DNA from: Nocardioides sp.
Lineage (GTDB): Bacteria; Actinomycetota; Actinomycetes; Propionibacteriales; Nocardioidaceae
Direction: 5' to 3'
Assembly: GCA_030145945.1 (NCBI GenBank)
Contig: JASLDK010000439.1
Span: 1-19,783 of the forward strand
DNA: 19,783 nt
Part shown: in pieces, positions 6,916-13,368 of the stretch
How the letters are laid out: each line of letters starts with the position of its first letter
Numbering within the stretch: the stretch's first letter is position 1
Position numbers and translations under genes: made by a program
The notes under the pieces: generated by a model
Seen by the model: the letters and a program-made list of their open reading frames with translations, nothing else
Told to the model about the DNA's origin: nothing
Databases searched by the model: none

Positions 6916-8561
6916 GTTCGTTCCGCCTCTCGCGCCCGCCAGGCATGCACCGACGCCACGGCGCCCGCGCCCTCGCCGACCGCAGCGGCGACCCGCTTCT
7001 GAGATCCGGCCCGGACATCGCCGGCCACGAACACGCCCGGCATGCTGGTCTCGAAGGGCAGCCTCGAGGCGCCGTCGCCGAGCACAGCGTCGAGAACGCC
7101 GTCGGTGAGGACGAATCCCCGTGCGTCACGCGCCACCTGGTCCGGTAGCCAGCCCGTCGCCGGGGTGGCGCCGATGAAGCAGAAGATCGCTCGCGCGGTC
7201 AGGTCCCGCTTGCGTCCCTCTGTCTCGATCTGCACCGCTCGGAGGCGCTCGTCACCGGAGAGACCGACGATCGTGCTAGCGGTGTGGACCTCGATCAACG
7301 GGTGCGCGATCGCCCGCTCCACCAGGTACGACGACATTCGTGCGCCGATGTCCTGGGCGCGGACAATCATGTCCACATGGGAGCCCTGGGATGCGACGTA
7401 CAGGGCCGCCTGTCCGGCGGAGTTCGCCCCGCCGACGACCACCACTGGCTGTCCGGCGTACGGGCGGACGTCGAGTTCGGTCGCCGAGAACCTGATGTCG
7501 CCAGCGAGCTCGAAGTCCGTCCAGCGGTCAACCTCGAGGCGACCGTACTCCGCTCCGGTCGCCACGATGACGGCTCTGGCCGGGATCTCGCTGCCGTCGA
7601 CCAGGCGCAGCACCAGACCCGTCTCGCACGCAGTGAGCCCCGTGACGTGGCACGGCGTGAACAGCTGCGTGCCGAACTTCAGCGCCTGGATCATCGCCCG
7701 CCGCGTCAACGCCTCTCCGGACACACCTTGCGGAAAGCCGAGATAGTTCTCGATCCGCGAACTCCGCGCCGCCTGCCCACCAGGTGCGGACGCATCCAGC
7801 AGCAAGGTCACCAACCCCTCGGAGGCGCCGTACACCGCGGCGGCCAGGCCCGCCGGGCCCGCACCCACGACGACCAGGTCCACCTGGTCAGGCGCGTCGT
7901 GATAGGTCAGCCCCAGCTCCTGGGCAAGCTCGCCAGCGGTCGTGTTTCGCAGAATTCGCCCGGCCAATGCCGCAGCCGGCAGGTCCTCGGGCCCGATGCC
8001 GTTGACCATCAGCGCGGCCTTGCCCGCGATCGACTCGGCCTCGAACCAGACGTGCGGCAGGGACAGCCTCGCCACATAGCTGCGCAACTCCCGCGCTCGC
8101 GGGGAGTCTGTCCGCCCGAAGAGCTCGAGCGCGGCACCGGCGACCGACATGAGCTTGTCGCGACGCACGCTGAAGACGTTGAGGAGGACGTCGGCGATGT
8201 CAGGCTGCTCCGCCATCACCTTGCGGAAACCCGAGGAATCGATCCGTACGACGGCCCCTTGCTGCGTCACGCGAGCGGTCAGGAAGACCATCTGCCCGGT
8301 CAGCATGCTGAGCTCACCGAGGAAGCTTCCCGGCCCGTGCCTCGCCACGACCGACTCGGGCTCCATCTGGGTGGCATCTCGCACGATCTCGACCTGTGCG
8401 GAAACCAACAGGATCAAGTCATAGCCGACGTCACCAGTGGAGTAGAGCTGATCACCCGTCGTCACGTCGTACGTCGTGCCGTAGGCAGCCAGCCGCGCGA
8501 ACTGACCGGTGGTCAGTCGCGGTTCCGGCCGATCGGCAGCGAGATCGCGGGACTCAGGCAT
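6912..8561 (-). CDS. Cyclic-nucleotide-binding domain fused to thioredoxin-reductase-like FAD oxidoreductase
   Basis: 549 residues; AAGGGG lies about seven bases before the ATG. Residues 16-130 are a cNMP-binding-like beta roll with a GSFLGELSML cassette (78-87), but the Arg that normally follows shortly after is not in place, so cAMP binding is doubtful. Residues about 145-220 resemble a glutaredoxin-like linker (RNTTAGELAQELGL) without any CXXC. Residues 226-549 are a thioredoxin-reductase-type flavoprotein: FAD site GAGPAG (233-238), GGQAARSSRIENYLGFP, IVATGAEY, NADPH site GGANSAGQ (387-394), and the second FAD motif VFVAGDVRAGSQKRVAAAVGEGA. The redox CXXC found in true thioredoxin reductases is missing, so electrons must pass to another acceptor. 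It is divergent from the UBP zinc-finger gene, a likely functional partner. Convergent with the NTF2-like gene. Confidence 0.92.
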   Translation of the reverse strand: MPESRDLAADRPEPRLTTGQFARLAAYGTTYDVTTGDQLYSTGDVGYDLILLVSAQVEIVRDATQMEPESVVARHGPGSFLGELSMLTGQMVFLTARVTQQGAVVRIDSSGFRKVMAEQPDIADVLLNVFSVRRDKLMSVAGAALELFGRTDSPRARELRSYVARLSLPHVWFEAESIAGKAALMVNGIGPEDLPAAALAGRILRNTTAGELAQELGLTYHDAPDQVDLVVVGAGPAGLAAAVYGASEGLVTLLLDASAPGGQAARSSRIENYLGFPQGVSGEALTRRAMIQALKFGTQLFTPCHVTGLTACETGLVLRLVDGSEIPARAVIVATGAEYGRLEVDRWTDFELAGDIRFSATELDVRPYAGQPVVVVGGANSAGQAALYVASQGSHVDMIVRAQDIGARMSSYLVERAIAHPLIEVHTASTIVGLSGDERLRAVQIETEGRKRDLTARAIFCFIGATPATGWLPDQVARDARGFVLTDGVLDAVLGDGASRLPFETSMPGVFVAGDVRAGSQKRVAAAVGEGAGAVASVHAWRAREAERT

Positions 8562-8597
8562 GGCCGGACCCCTTCTCTACGGATCCATGCGCTCCTT

Positions 8598-8624
8598 TTG
8601 AAGCGGCGCCGATGAAACTACGCT
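8598..8624 (+). promoter_or_regulatory. Possible promoter of the UBP zinc-finger gene
   Basis: In the 100-base divergent spacer, TTGAAG (8598) and TACGCT (8619-8624) could act as -35 and -10, but the spacer is only 15 bases; TTTTGA at 8596 gives 17. The assignment is tentative. Confidence 0.3.
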
Positions 8625-8661
8625 GACATCGGACATTCGACCAGGACCTCGGAGGCGCCCC

Positions 8662-9003
8662 GTGAGCGGAATCAACCTGGACGCCATTCCCAGCGGCCCC
8701 GGATGCGTCGAGTGCGAGGCCAGCAGCGGCTGGTGGTTCCACCTGCGACGGTGCGCCCAGTGCGGCCACATCGGGTGCTGCGACAGCTCACCCCAACAGC
8801 ACGCCAGTCGCCACGCGGCGCAGACCGGGCATCCGGTCATCCAGAGCTTCGAGCCGGGTGAGGACTGGTTCTGGGACTACGCCACCGAACAGGTCGCCAA
8901 GGGTCCGCGTCTCATCGATCCGCAGCACCACCCGCTCGACCAGACCGTCCCCGGTCCCGCCGACCGCGTTCCCCCCGACTGGATGTCCAAGATCCACGAA
9001 TGA
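8662..9003 (+). CDS. UBP-type zinc-finger protein
   Basis: 113 residues with a GTG start preceded by GGAGG seven bases upstream. The first 60 residues form a ZnF-UBP domain: Cys15-x2-Cys18, Cys31-x2-Cys34, Cys39, His47, His51 and His57, embedded in WWFHLRRCAQCGHIGCCDSS and HASRHAAQTGHPVI. In eukaryotes this domain binds the C-terminal di-glycine of ubiquitin; bacteria lack ubiquitin, so here the ligand is unknown. The tail (FEPGEDWFWDYATEQVAKGPRL) is the conserved actinobacterial extension. From memory, this gene is often next to the cNMP/thioredoxin-reductase fusion gene, as here, which suggests a shared redox or stress role. A bidirectional hairpin follows. Confidence 0.9.
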   Translation: MSGINLDAIPSGPGCVECEASSGWWFHLRRCAQCGHIGCCDSSPQQHASRHAAQTGHPVIQSFEPGEDWFWDYATEQVAKGPRLIDPQHHPLDQTVPGPADRVPPDWMSKIHE

Positions 9004-9062
9004 TGCGCGGGAGCAGCCGCGCGCACAGACGCGGGGCGTGGCCGGAGGATGGCTGCAGAACG

Positions 9063-9094
9063 CAGAAGGCCGACCCTCTCGGATCGGTCTTCTG
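9063..9094. terminator. Hairpin between the zinc-finger gene and tRNA-Ala, likely bidirectional terminator
   Basis: CAGAAG and CTTCTG pair, and the stem continues inward with CCGA/TCGG after one mismatch. It lies between the 3' ends of two convergent genes and can end both transcripts. There is no U-tract, as is common in actinobacteria. Confidence 0.6.
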
Positions 9095-9106
9095 AGCGTT
9101 GCTACT

Positions 9107-9182
9107 TGGTGGAGGTGAGGGGATTCGAACCCCTGACCTTCTCATTGCGAACGAGAAGCGCTACCAACTGCGCCACACCCCC
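9107..9182 (-). tRNA. tRNA-Ala, anticodon CGC
   Basis: A complete cloverleaf on the minus strand. The seven-pair acceptor stem (GGGGGTG with CACCTCC, one G-U) is followed by a D arm with GCGC/GCGC stem, an anticodon arm TCTCG/TGAGA with loop TTCGCAA, and a T arm AGGGG/CCCCT with loop TTCGAAT. Discriminator A73 and an encoded CCA close it. Anticodon CGC (+ strand bases 9147-9149) reads GCG, alanine, a frequent codon in this GC-rich genome. Without the CCA the gene is 9110-9182. Confidence 0.95.
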
Positions 9183-9214
9183 AAGCGAGGGGAAACGTTA
9201 GCACCACGGATGCG

Positions 9215-9235
9215 GCCGACCCAATCCGGGTCGGC
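9215..9235 (-). terminator. Hairpin after the small acidic-protein gene
   Basis: GCCGACCC, a five-base loop AATCC, and GGGTCGGC form a perfect eight-pair GC-rich stem directly next to the stop codon at 9236. No T-run follows, so it is an actinobacterial-style terminator that also separates this gene from tRNA-Ala. Confidence 0.7.
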
Positions 9236-9484
9236 TCACTCGTCGTCGTCCGCGTCGTCGTCCGCGTCGGCCTCCGCCGGGCCGTCGGGCGTGCGGTCTG
9301 ACTCGTCGAAGACGGTCGACTCTCCGCGGTTGGCGTCACCACCGAAGCTCGCTCCACCCGCACCGCGATCGGGGTCGGCACGCTGGGTGTCGGGTGAGAC
9401 CGCGGCCGCGGAATCGCCCCACTTCTTCTCCTGCTCGCGCGCCTGCTGGGCGGCTTGACGGTCGGCTGCGCTCTCGTCGGTCAT
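9236..9484 (-). CDS. Small acidic, probably disordered protein of unknown function
   Basis: 82 residues, MTDESAADRQAAQQAREQEKKWGD at the start and an Asp/Glu-rich tail (EADADDDADDDE). No hydrophobic segment, Cys or recognised domain is present, and the composition suggests an unstructured cytoplasmic protein. It is read as a real gene because it sits between the tRNA and glpR, ends exactly at a strong hairpin, and begins 41 bases after the glpR stop on the same strand, so it may be expressed from the glpR transcript. The Shine-Dalgarno sequence is weak (GGGAC directly before the ATG). Function unknown. Confidence 0.6.
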   Translation of the reverse strand: MTDESAADRQAAQQAREQEKKWGDSAAAVSPDTQRADPDRGAGGASFGGDANRGESTVFDESDRTPDGPAEADADDDADDDE

Positions 9485-9525
9485 GTCCCGGCGTTACCCG
9501 CAGGACGACGACGCACCCGGGTCGG

Positions 9526-10365
9526 TCAGGATCCGGTGGCGCGCTGCTCGCCCTCGGCGGCGGCCTCGGACTCGGCGCGCTGGGCGTCGGCCTCACGGGC
9601 CAGCCGGGAGTCGGCCTCGTTGCGCCCCGAGCTCCACACACCGGTGGAGTCGAGGTCGATGGTGCGCACGGTGCGACCTGCCGGAGCCTTGGTGACGTAC
9701 GTCGGCAGCGGGACGGGCAACGGAGTCCAACCACCCACCGTCGACTGTGCGGACACGACCGGGATCTCGTCGGTGTCGTCGGACAGCTCGACCGAGGCAC
9801 CGACGGAGGAGTCGTCCTCGGCGTCGGTCTCCGTCTCGTCCTCGGCCGCGTCCTCATTGGCGATGACCTCATCGGCGAGGGTACGGCGACGACGGCGGTT
9901 GGCGGCGGCGCGGACTGCCCGCTCGCGCTTGACCATCAGCCGGCACGCGACCAGCCAGGCGGCCATCAGTCCGCCGGGTGCGGCGAGCCAGACCCAGGCG
10001 ACCATCTTGCCGACGGCGAGACCGGCGACCGTGATGATCGCGAGGAGCAGGATGTTGAAGACCCGACGGCGACGGTCGGCCGCACGGCGGGCGGCTGCCG
10101 ACTGGCGCAGGCGTCGCTGCACGTCGGAGGTCGATCCTGAGGTGCGAGGAAAGGAGGCACGCGGCGCAGGGGTGGGCGTCGCGGGCACCAGGGCAGCCTC
10201 GGTGGACGAGACCGCCTCACGGCGGGCGAGAACTCGCAGCCGGTCGGAGAATCCCTCGACCGAACGGCTCGAGGCGTCCTCCTCGTGGTGCCGCAGCGCC
10301 TTCGGCACGAGGTAGACAGCCCACGCCACGAACAAGGCGACGAAGATCAGTGAGCTGAGGTCCAC
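9526..10365 (-). CDS. glpR: SepX/GlpR-family septal membrane protein (Glp receptor homologue)
   Basis: 279 residues. It opens MDLSSLIFVALFVAWAVYLVPKALRHHEE, a short transmembrane helix (about 4-22) followed by basic residues, as in Streptomyces SepX and Corynebacterium GlpR (M. tuberculosis Rv0996-like). Two more hydrophobic helices follow (about 102-120 and 122-143) after a basic stretch RRLRQSAAARRAADRRRR, then an acidic, low-complexity tail (ADDSSVGASVELSDDTDE) and a conserved-looking PTYVTKAPAGRTVRTIDLDSTGVW segment. Published work on those homologues places them at the septum, where GlpR binds the MoeA-like protein Glp, which binds FtsZ. The Glp gene is three genes upstream on the same strand. 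Identification rests on layout, N-terminal sequence and synteny. A 106-base spacer gives it its own regulatory region. Confidence 0.85.
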   Translation of the reverse strand: MDLSSLIFVALFVAWAVYLVPKALRHHEEDASSRSVEGFSDRLRVLARREAVSSTEAALVPATPTPAPRASFPRTSGSTSDVQRRLRQSAAARRAADRRRRVFNILLLAIITVAGLAVGKMVAWVWLAAPGGLMAAWLVACRLMVKRERAVRAAANRRRRRTLADEVIANEDAAEDETETDAEDDSSVGASVELSDDTDEIPVVSAQSTVGGWTPLPVPLPTYVTKAPAGRTVRTIDLDSTGVWSSGRNEADSRLAREADAQRAESEAAAEGEQRATGS

Positions 10366-10416
10366 AACCGAAGGCTAGGAGCGATAGCGCAGGACGGTGC
10401 GCATGTCCATCGGTGT

Positions 10417-10448
10417 GTCACAGATTGATTCGTGTGACGGATGTGATT
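10417..10448. promoter_or_regulatory. TCACA/TGTGA-rich operator-like region upstream of glpR
   Basis: GTCACA and TGTGAC form a perfect inverted repeat around a ten-base AT-richer centre (10417-10438), and a further TGTGA follows at 10443, nine-base periodic with the previous copy. The patch is clearly AT-richer than its surroundings and lies in the only sizeable spacer of the block. Which regulator binds is not evident; CRP-like and MtrA-like sites were considered. Confidence 0.5.
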
Positions 10449-10471
10449 TGCCGTTGCTCGCCGAGAGACGA

Positions 10472-11113
10472 TCACGGGTCGAGTCGGGCGAGCACCCCTC
10501 GAGGGGCATCCTCACGGGTCACGGCGAAGATGCGATGGTCGCGCCATTCGCCGTCGATGTGCAGGAAATGCGGCGCATAGCCCACCTCGCGGATGCCGAG
10601 TTTCTCCACCACCCGCAGGGAGTTGGAGTTCTCCGGACGGATGCAGATCTCGATCCGGTGCAGGCCGCCGATGAAGAACGCGTGGTCGATGACCATCGCG
10701 ACCGCCCGCGGCACGACCCCGCGCCCGGCGTACTCCTGGTCGATCCAGTAGCCCACTGACGCGAACTGGGCGGACCCCCGCACGATGTTGTTGACACTGA
10801 CCTGGCCGGCGAACGCGCCGTCGACCTCGATGACGAAGGGGTACGTCGTCCCGCGGCGTGCCGCCTTCCGCAGGCGCTGCACGAGTGCCCGGAAGGAGGT
10901 GGGGCGGGCATCGGAACCCGGCGGCGGCGTGGCGTCCCAGGGGCCGAGCCACAGGGCGTTGCGGCGGCGAGCACTCCGCCAGGCACCAGCATCACTCAGC
11001 CGCAGTGGACGCAGGCGGACGACCGGATCAGACCCGGAGGTCAACTCATTGGGCCAGGCCCGGCCGGGGACGGCGACCAGCATCCGCTCGCGGGACTCGC
11101 CGGGACGGCTCAA
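10472..11113 (-). CDS. GNAT acetyltransferase, RimJ/RimL type
   Basis: 213 residues. The pattern is that of RimJ/RimL N-acetyltransferases: VRLRPLRLSDAGAWRSARRRNALWLGPWD at the N-terminus, PFVIEVDGAFAGQVSVNNIVRGSAQFASVGYWIDQEYAGRGVVPRAVAMVIDHAF covering the beta4 strand and the acetyl-CoA loop (Gly-rich YAGRGVVPRA), and IEICIRPENSNSLRVVEKLGIREVGYAP, the usual 'NxxSxrvleKlGF' block. It corresponds to the rimJ-like Rv0995 in the conserved neighbourhood, so ribosomal protein S5 or another protein N-terminus is a possible substrate, unproven. Its ATG overlaps the mogA stop (ATGA), which implies translational coupling; Met11 is a possible alternative start. It ends 106 bases before the glpR ATG. 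Confidence 0.9.
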   Translation of the reverse strand: MSRPGESRERMLVAVPGRAWPNELTSGSDPVVRLRPLRLSDAGAWRSARRRNALWLGPWDATPPPGSDARPTSFRALVQRLRKAARRGTTYPFVIEVDGAFAGQVSVNNIVRGSAQFASVGYWIDQEYAGRGVVPRAVAMVIDHAFFIGGLHRIEICIRPENSNSLRVVEKLGIREVGYAPHFLHIDGEWRDHRIFAVTREDAPRGVLARLDP

Positions 11114-11607
11114 TGGTCGCTCCCGACGATCTGCTCGACAGCGTGCACGATCACGGGCTCGAGGACGGCAAGCGCATCCTTCACGCCACCCCGCGATCCC
11201 GGCAGGTTGACGATGAGCGCTCGACCCGAGACGCCCGCCAGTCCGCGGGAAAGTGCCGCCGTCGGCACTCCCTTGGCGACGCCCGCGGCGCGGATCGCCT
11301 CGGCCAGGCCGGGGATCTCACGGTCGAGCAGCGGTCGGGTGACCTCGGGGGTGAGGTCGGTCGGGGTGAGTCCGGTGCCGCCGGTGGTGAGCACCACCCG
11401 CGCTCCCCCGCGCACGGCCAGGGCGATCGCGGCGCCGACGGGTTCGCCGTCGGGCCGGACGACGGGTTCGTCCACCGAGAAACCCCACGCACGCAGGGCC
11501 TCGACGATCAGCGGACCGGTCGTGTCGTCGTACACGCCCGCGGCGGCGCGGTTGGATGCCACCACCACGACGGCGGGAAGGCCCCCAGCATCAGCAGGAA
11601 CGCTCAT
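11110..11607 (-). CDS. mog: MogA/MoaB-family molybdopterin adenylyltransferase
   Basis: 165 residues, a single MoCF-type domain. VVVVASNRAAAGVYDDTTGPLIVEAL opens the fold; TTGGTGLTPTD (74-84) is the nucleotide/pterin-binding signature, and NLPGSRGGVKD (134-144) is the closing loop conserved in MogA and MoaB. The enzyme adenylates molybdopterin so that MoeA can insert molybdate. It lies between moaC (67 bases upstream) and the GNAT gene, with which it shares an ATGA overlap. MoaB and MogA cannot be told apart from sequence alone here; from memory, actinobacterial MoaB2-type proteins of this size act as adenylyltransferases. Confidence 0.9.
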   Translation of the reverse strand: MSVPADAGGLPAVVVVASNRAAAGVYDDTTGPLIVEALRAWGFSVDEPVVRPDGEPVGAAIALAVRGGARVVLTTGGTGLTPTDLTPEVTRPLLDREIPGLAEAIRAAGVAKGVPTAALSRGLAGVSGRALIVNLPGSRGGVKDALAVLEPVIVHAVEQIVGSDH

Positions 11608-11674
11608 CGGGGTCCCCGATCGATTGTTCGCCGGAGGAGCGAAGCGGGGGAGGTGAAGAATCGAGTGGGGTGAG

Positions 11675-12142
11675 TCATCGCGACCAGTCCCCCGACTTGC
11701 CGCCCGTCTTGGTCTCGACCCGGACGTCCGTGATCACGGCGCCCTTGTCGACCGCCTTGACCATGTCGACGACCGTGAGGGCGGCCACGGAGACGGCGGT
11801 GAGGGCCTCCATCTCGACGCCGGTGCGGTCGGTGGTCTTCACGCTCGCCGTGATCTCGACCGCGTCGTCGGCGACCGCGAGGTCGACGGTGACACCGGAG
11901 ACCGACAACGGGTGGCACAAGGGGATCAGTGCGGGGGTCTGCTTGGCGCCCATGATGCCGGCGATCCGGGCGACCGCGAGGGCGTCGCCCTTCGGCACGC
12001 CCTCACCGCGCAGCAGGCCGACGACCTCGGCCGAGATGATCACGCGTCCGGATGCGGTGGCGACCCGGTGGGTCACGTCCTTGGCGGACACGTCGACCAT
12101 CCGCGCGGCGCCGGTCTCGTCGACGTGGGTGAGCCGATCCAT
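11675..12142 (-). CDS. moaC: Cyclic pyranopterin monophosphate synthase MoaC
   Basis: 155 residues, full length for MoaC. It shows the family blocks in order: DETGAARMVDVSAKDVTHRVA, GVPKGDALAVARIAGIMGAKQTPALIPLCHPL with Cys76/His77, GVEMEALTAVSVAALTVVDMVKAVDKGA with Asp126 and Lys133, and KTGGKSGDW at the end. The catalytic LCHPL and DMxKAVDK blocks are intact; Val replaces the usual Tyr just before Asp126. The enzyme turns the MoaA product into cyclic pyranopterin monophosphate in molybdenum cofactor synthesis. Its ATG shares one base with the glp/moeA stop (TGATG), so it is translationally coupled. moaA, moaD and moaE are not in the window. Confidence 0.96.
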   Translation of the reverse strand: MDRLTHVDETGAARMVDVSAKDVTHRVATASGRVIISAEVVGLLRGEGVPKGDALAVARIAGIMGAKQTPALIPLCHPLSVSGVTVDLAVADDAVEITASVKTTDRTGVEMEALTAVSVAALTVVDMVKAVDKGAVITDVRVETKTGGKSGDWSR

Positions 12143-13368
12143 CAGATCTCCTCCTGGGGTTGCAGGGCGAGCACTTCAACGACGGCGCCCGCAATCAGAT
12201 CCTCGCCCGGGGGTACGACGACGAGCGCGTCGGCCGCGGCGAGGAGGCGTTGCGAGTGGCCGGCGTGCCCCTTGAGAGGCAGCACCCGATCGCCGACGAA
12301 GACGGCAGGCAGGACCACGGTTCGATCACCACCGGGGACTGCGGCGGCAAGTGGCGCGGTGACCGGCCGCCAGGGCGAGCCGACGACGGCGCGCAGCAGG
12401 GGGACGGCGTACAGCTGGAAGGAGACGTAGGCGGCGATGGGCGTGCCGGGCAGGCACACGACGGGAACGTTGCGGCCGTCGGTGGCGGCGACCACGCCGC
12501 ACCCCTGCGGGCGTCCGGGCTTCATCGCGACGGCCCCGAACCAGAACGACTCGTCGTCGCGCAGCGCTGCCTTCACGACGTCGTGATCGCCGGCAGAGAT
12601 GCCGCCGGTGGTGACGATGACGTCGACGTTTTCCGCGGCGCGGGCGAGAATCTCCCGAAACTGCGCGGAATCGTCGGGAGCGGGACCGAATCCGATGGCG
12701 TCGGCGCCCGCGATACGGCCGGCAGCGACCAGGGTCGGGGTGTTGCTGTCGGGGACCTGCCCACCGACGAGCTCGGCACCGGTCGAGATCACGCCGAGGC
12801 GCGGACGGGGCCGGACCTCGATCTCGCCGTCGACTGCGGCACCGATCGACGCCAGCAGCCCCATCTGCGCAGGCCCCAGGCGGGTTCCCGCCAACAGGGC
12901 CACCTCACCCGCCCGGACGTCCTCGCCCTCACGACGGATGTGTCGACCTGCGTCGGCCACCCGGTCGAAACGCACGGGCGATGAACCCGTGGTCCATTCG
13001 AACGGGATCACCACGTCGGCCTCCGCAGGCAGCGGTGCTGCCAGCATGATTCGCACCGCGGCGCCCGGCGCCAGCGGCGCAGCGGACTCCCCTGCGGCGA
13101 CCGCACCGGCCACCGGCAACGAGCCACCGACAGCCAGATCCGCCGAACGAACGGCGAATCCGTCCATGGCGGCATGGTCGAAGGGCGGCACCGACAGCGT
13201 GGCCGCCACGTCATCGGCCAGCACCCGGCCCAACGCCTCAGCTGCAGGAATCCGGTCGACGCGCTTGACCAGCGATGCCTGCGACAGCACCCGCACCCGG
13301 TGCTGGACGACCGACGGATCCGTCGGTCGTCCGGCGCAGGCTTCTCCCTGCGGGAGGGAGTCAGTCAT
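12142..13368 (-). CDS. glp: Gephyrin-like molybdotransferase Glp (MoeA family)
   Basis: 408 residues from ATG 13368, which overlaps the upstream galU stop (ATGACTGA); a longer reading from 13434 lies wholly within galU and is not used. MoeA blocks: VPPFDHAAMDGFAV (60-73), STGAEL (195-200), VTTGGISAGDHDVVK (252-266), KPGRPQG (283-289), VCLPGTPIAAYVSF (304-317), and the C-terminal beta domain HAGHSQRLLAAADALVVVPPGE. MoeA inserts molybdate into adenylated molybdopterin. Because a glpR/sepX homologue lies downstream, this copy is most likely the Glp of the corynebacterial divisome studies, which binds FtsZ and GlpR as well as having the MoeA fold. The usual LPGNP is LPGTP here, an odd substitution in the active-site region. 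Confidence 0.93.
   Translation of the reverse strand: MTDSLPQGEACAGRPTDPSVVQHRVRVLSQASLVKRVDRIPAAEALGRVLADDVAATLSVPPFDHAAMDGFAVRSADLAVGGSLPVAGAVAAGESAAPLAPGAAVRIMLAAPLPAEADVVIPFEWTTGSSPVRFDRVADAGRHIRREGEDVRAGEVALLAGTRLGPAQMGLLASIGAAVDGEIEVRPRPRLGVISTGAELVGGQVPDSNTPTLVAAGRIAGADAIGFGPAPDDSAQFREILARAAENVDVIVTTGGISAGDHDVVKAALRDDESFWFGAVAMKPGRPQGCGVVAATDGRNVPVVCLPGTPIAAYVSFQLYAVPLLRAVVGSPWRPVTAPLAAAVPGGDRTVVLPAVFVGDRVLPLKGHAGHSQRLLAAADALVVVPPGEDLIAGAVVEVLALQPQEEI

Noticed and set aside
10433..10448. A canonical CRP box upstream of glpR
   Set aside because: Canonical sites read TGTGA-N6-TCACA; here the half-sites are in the opposite order with ten bases between them, so no named regulator is assigned.
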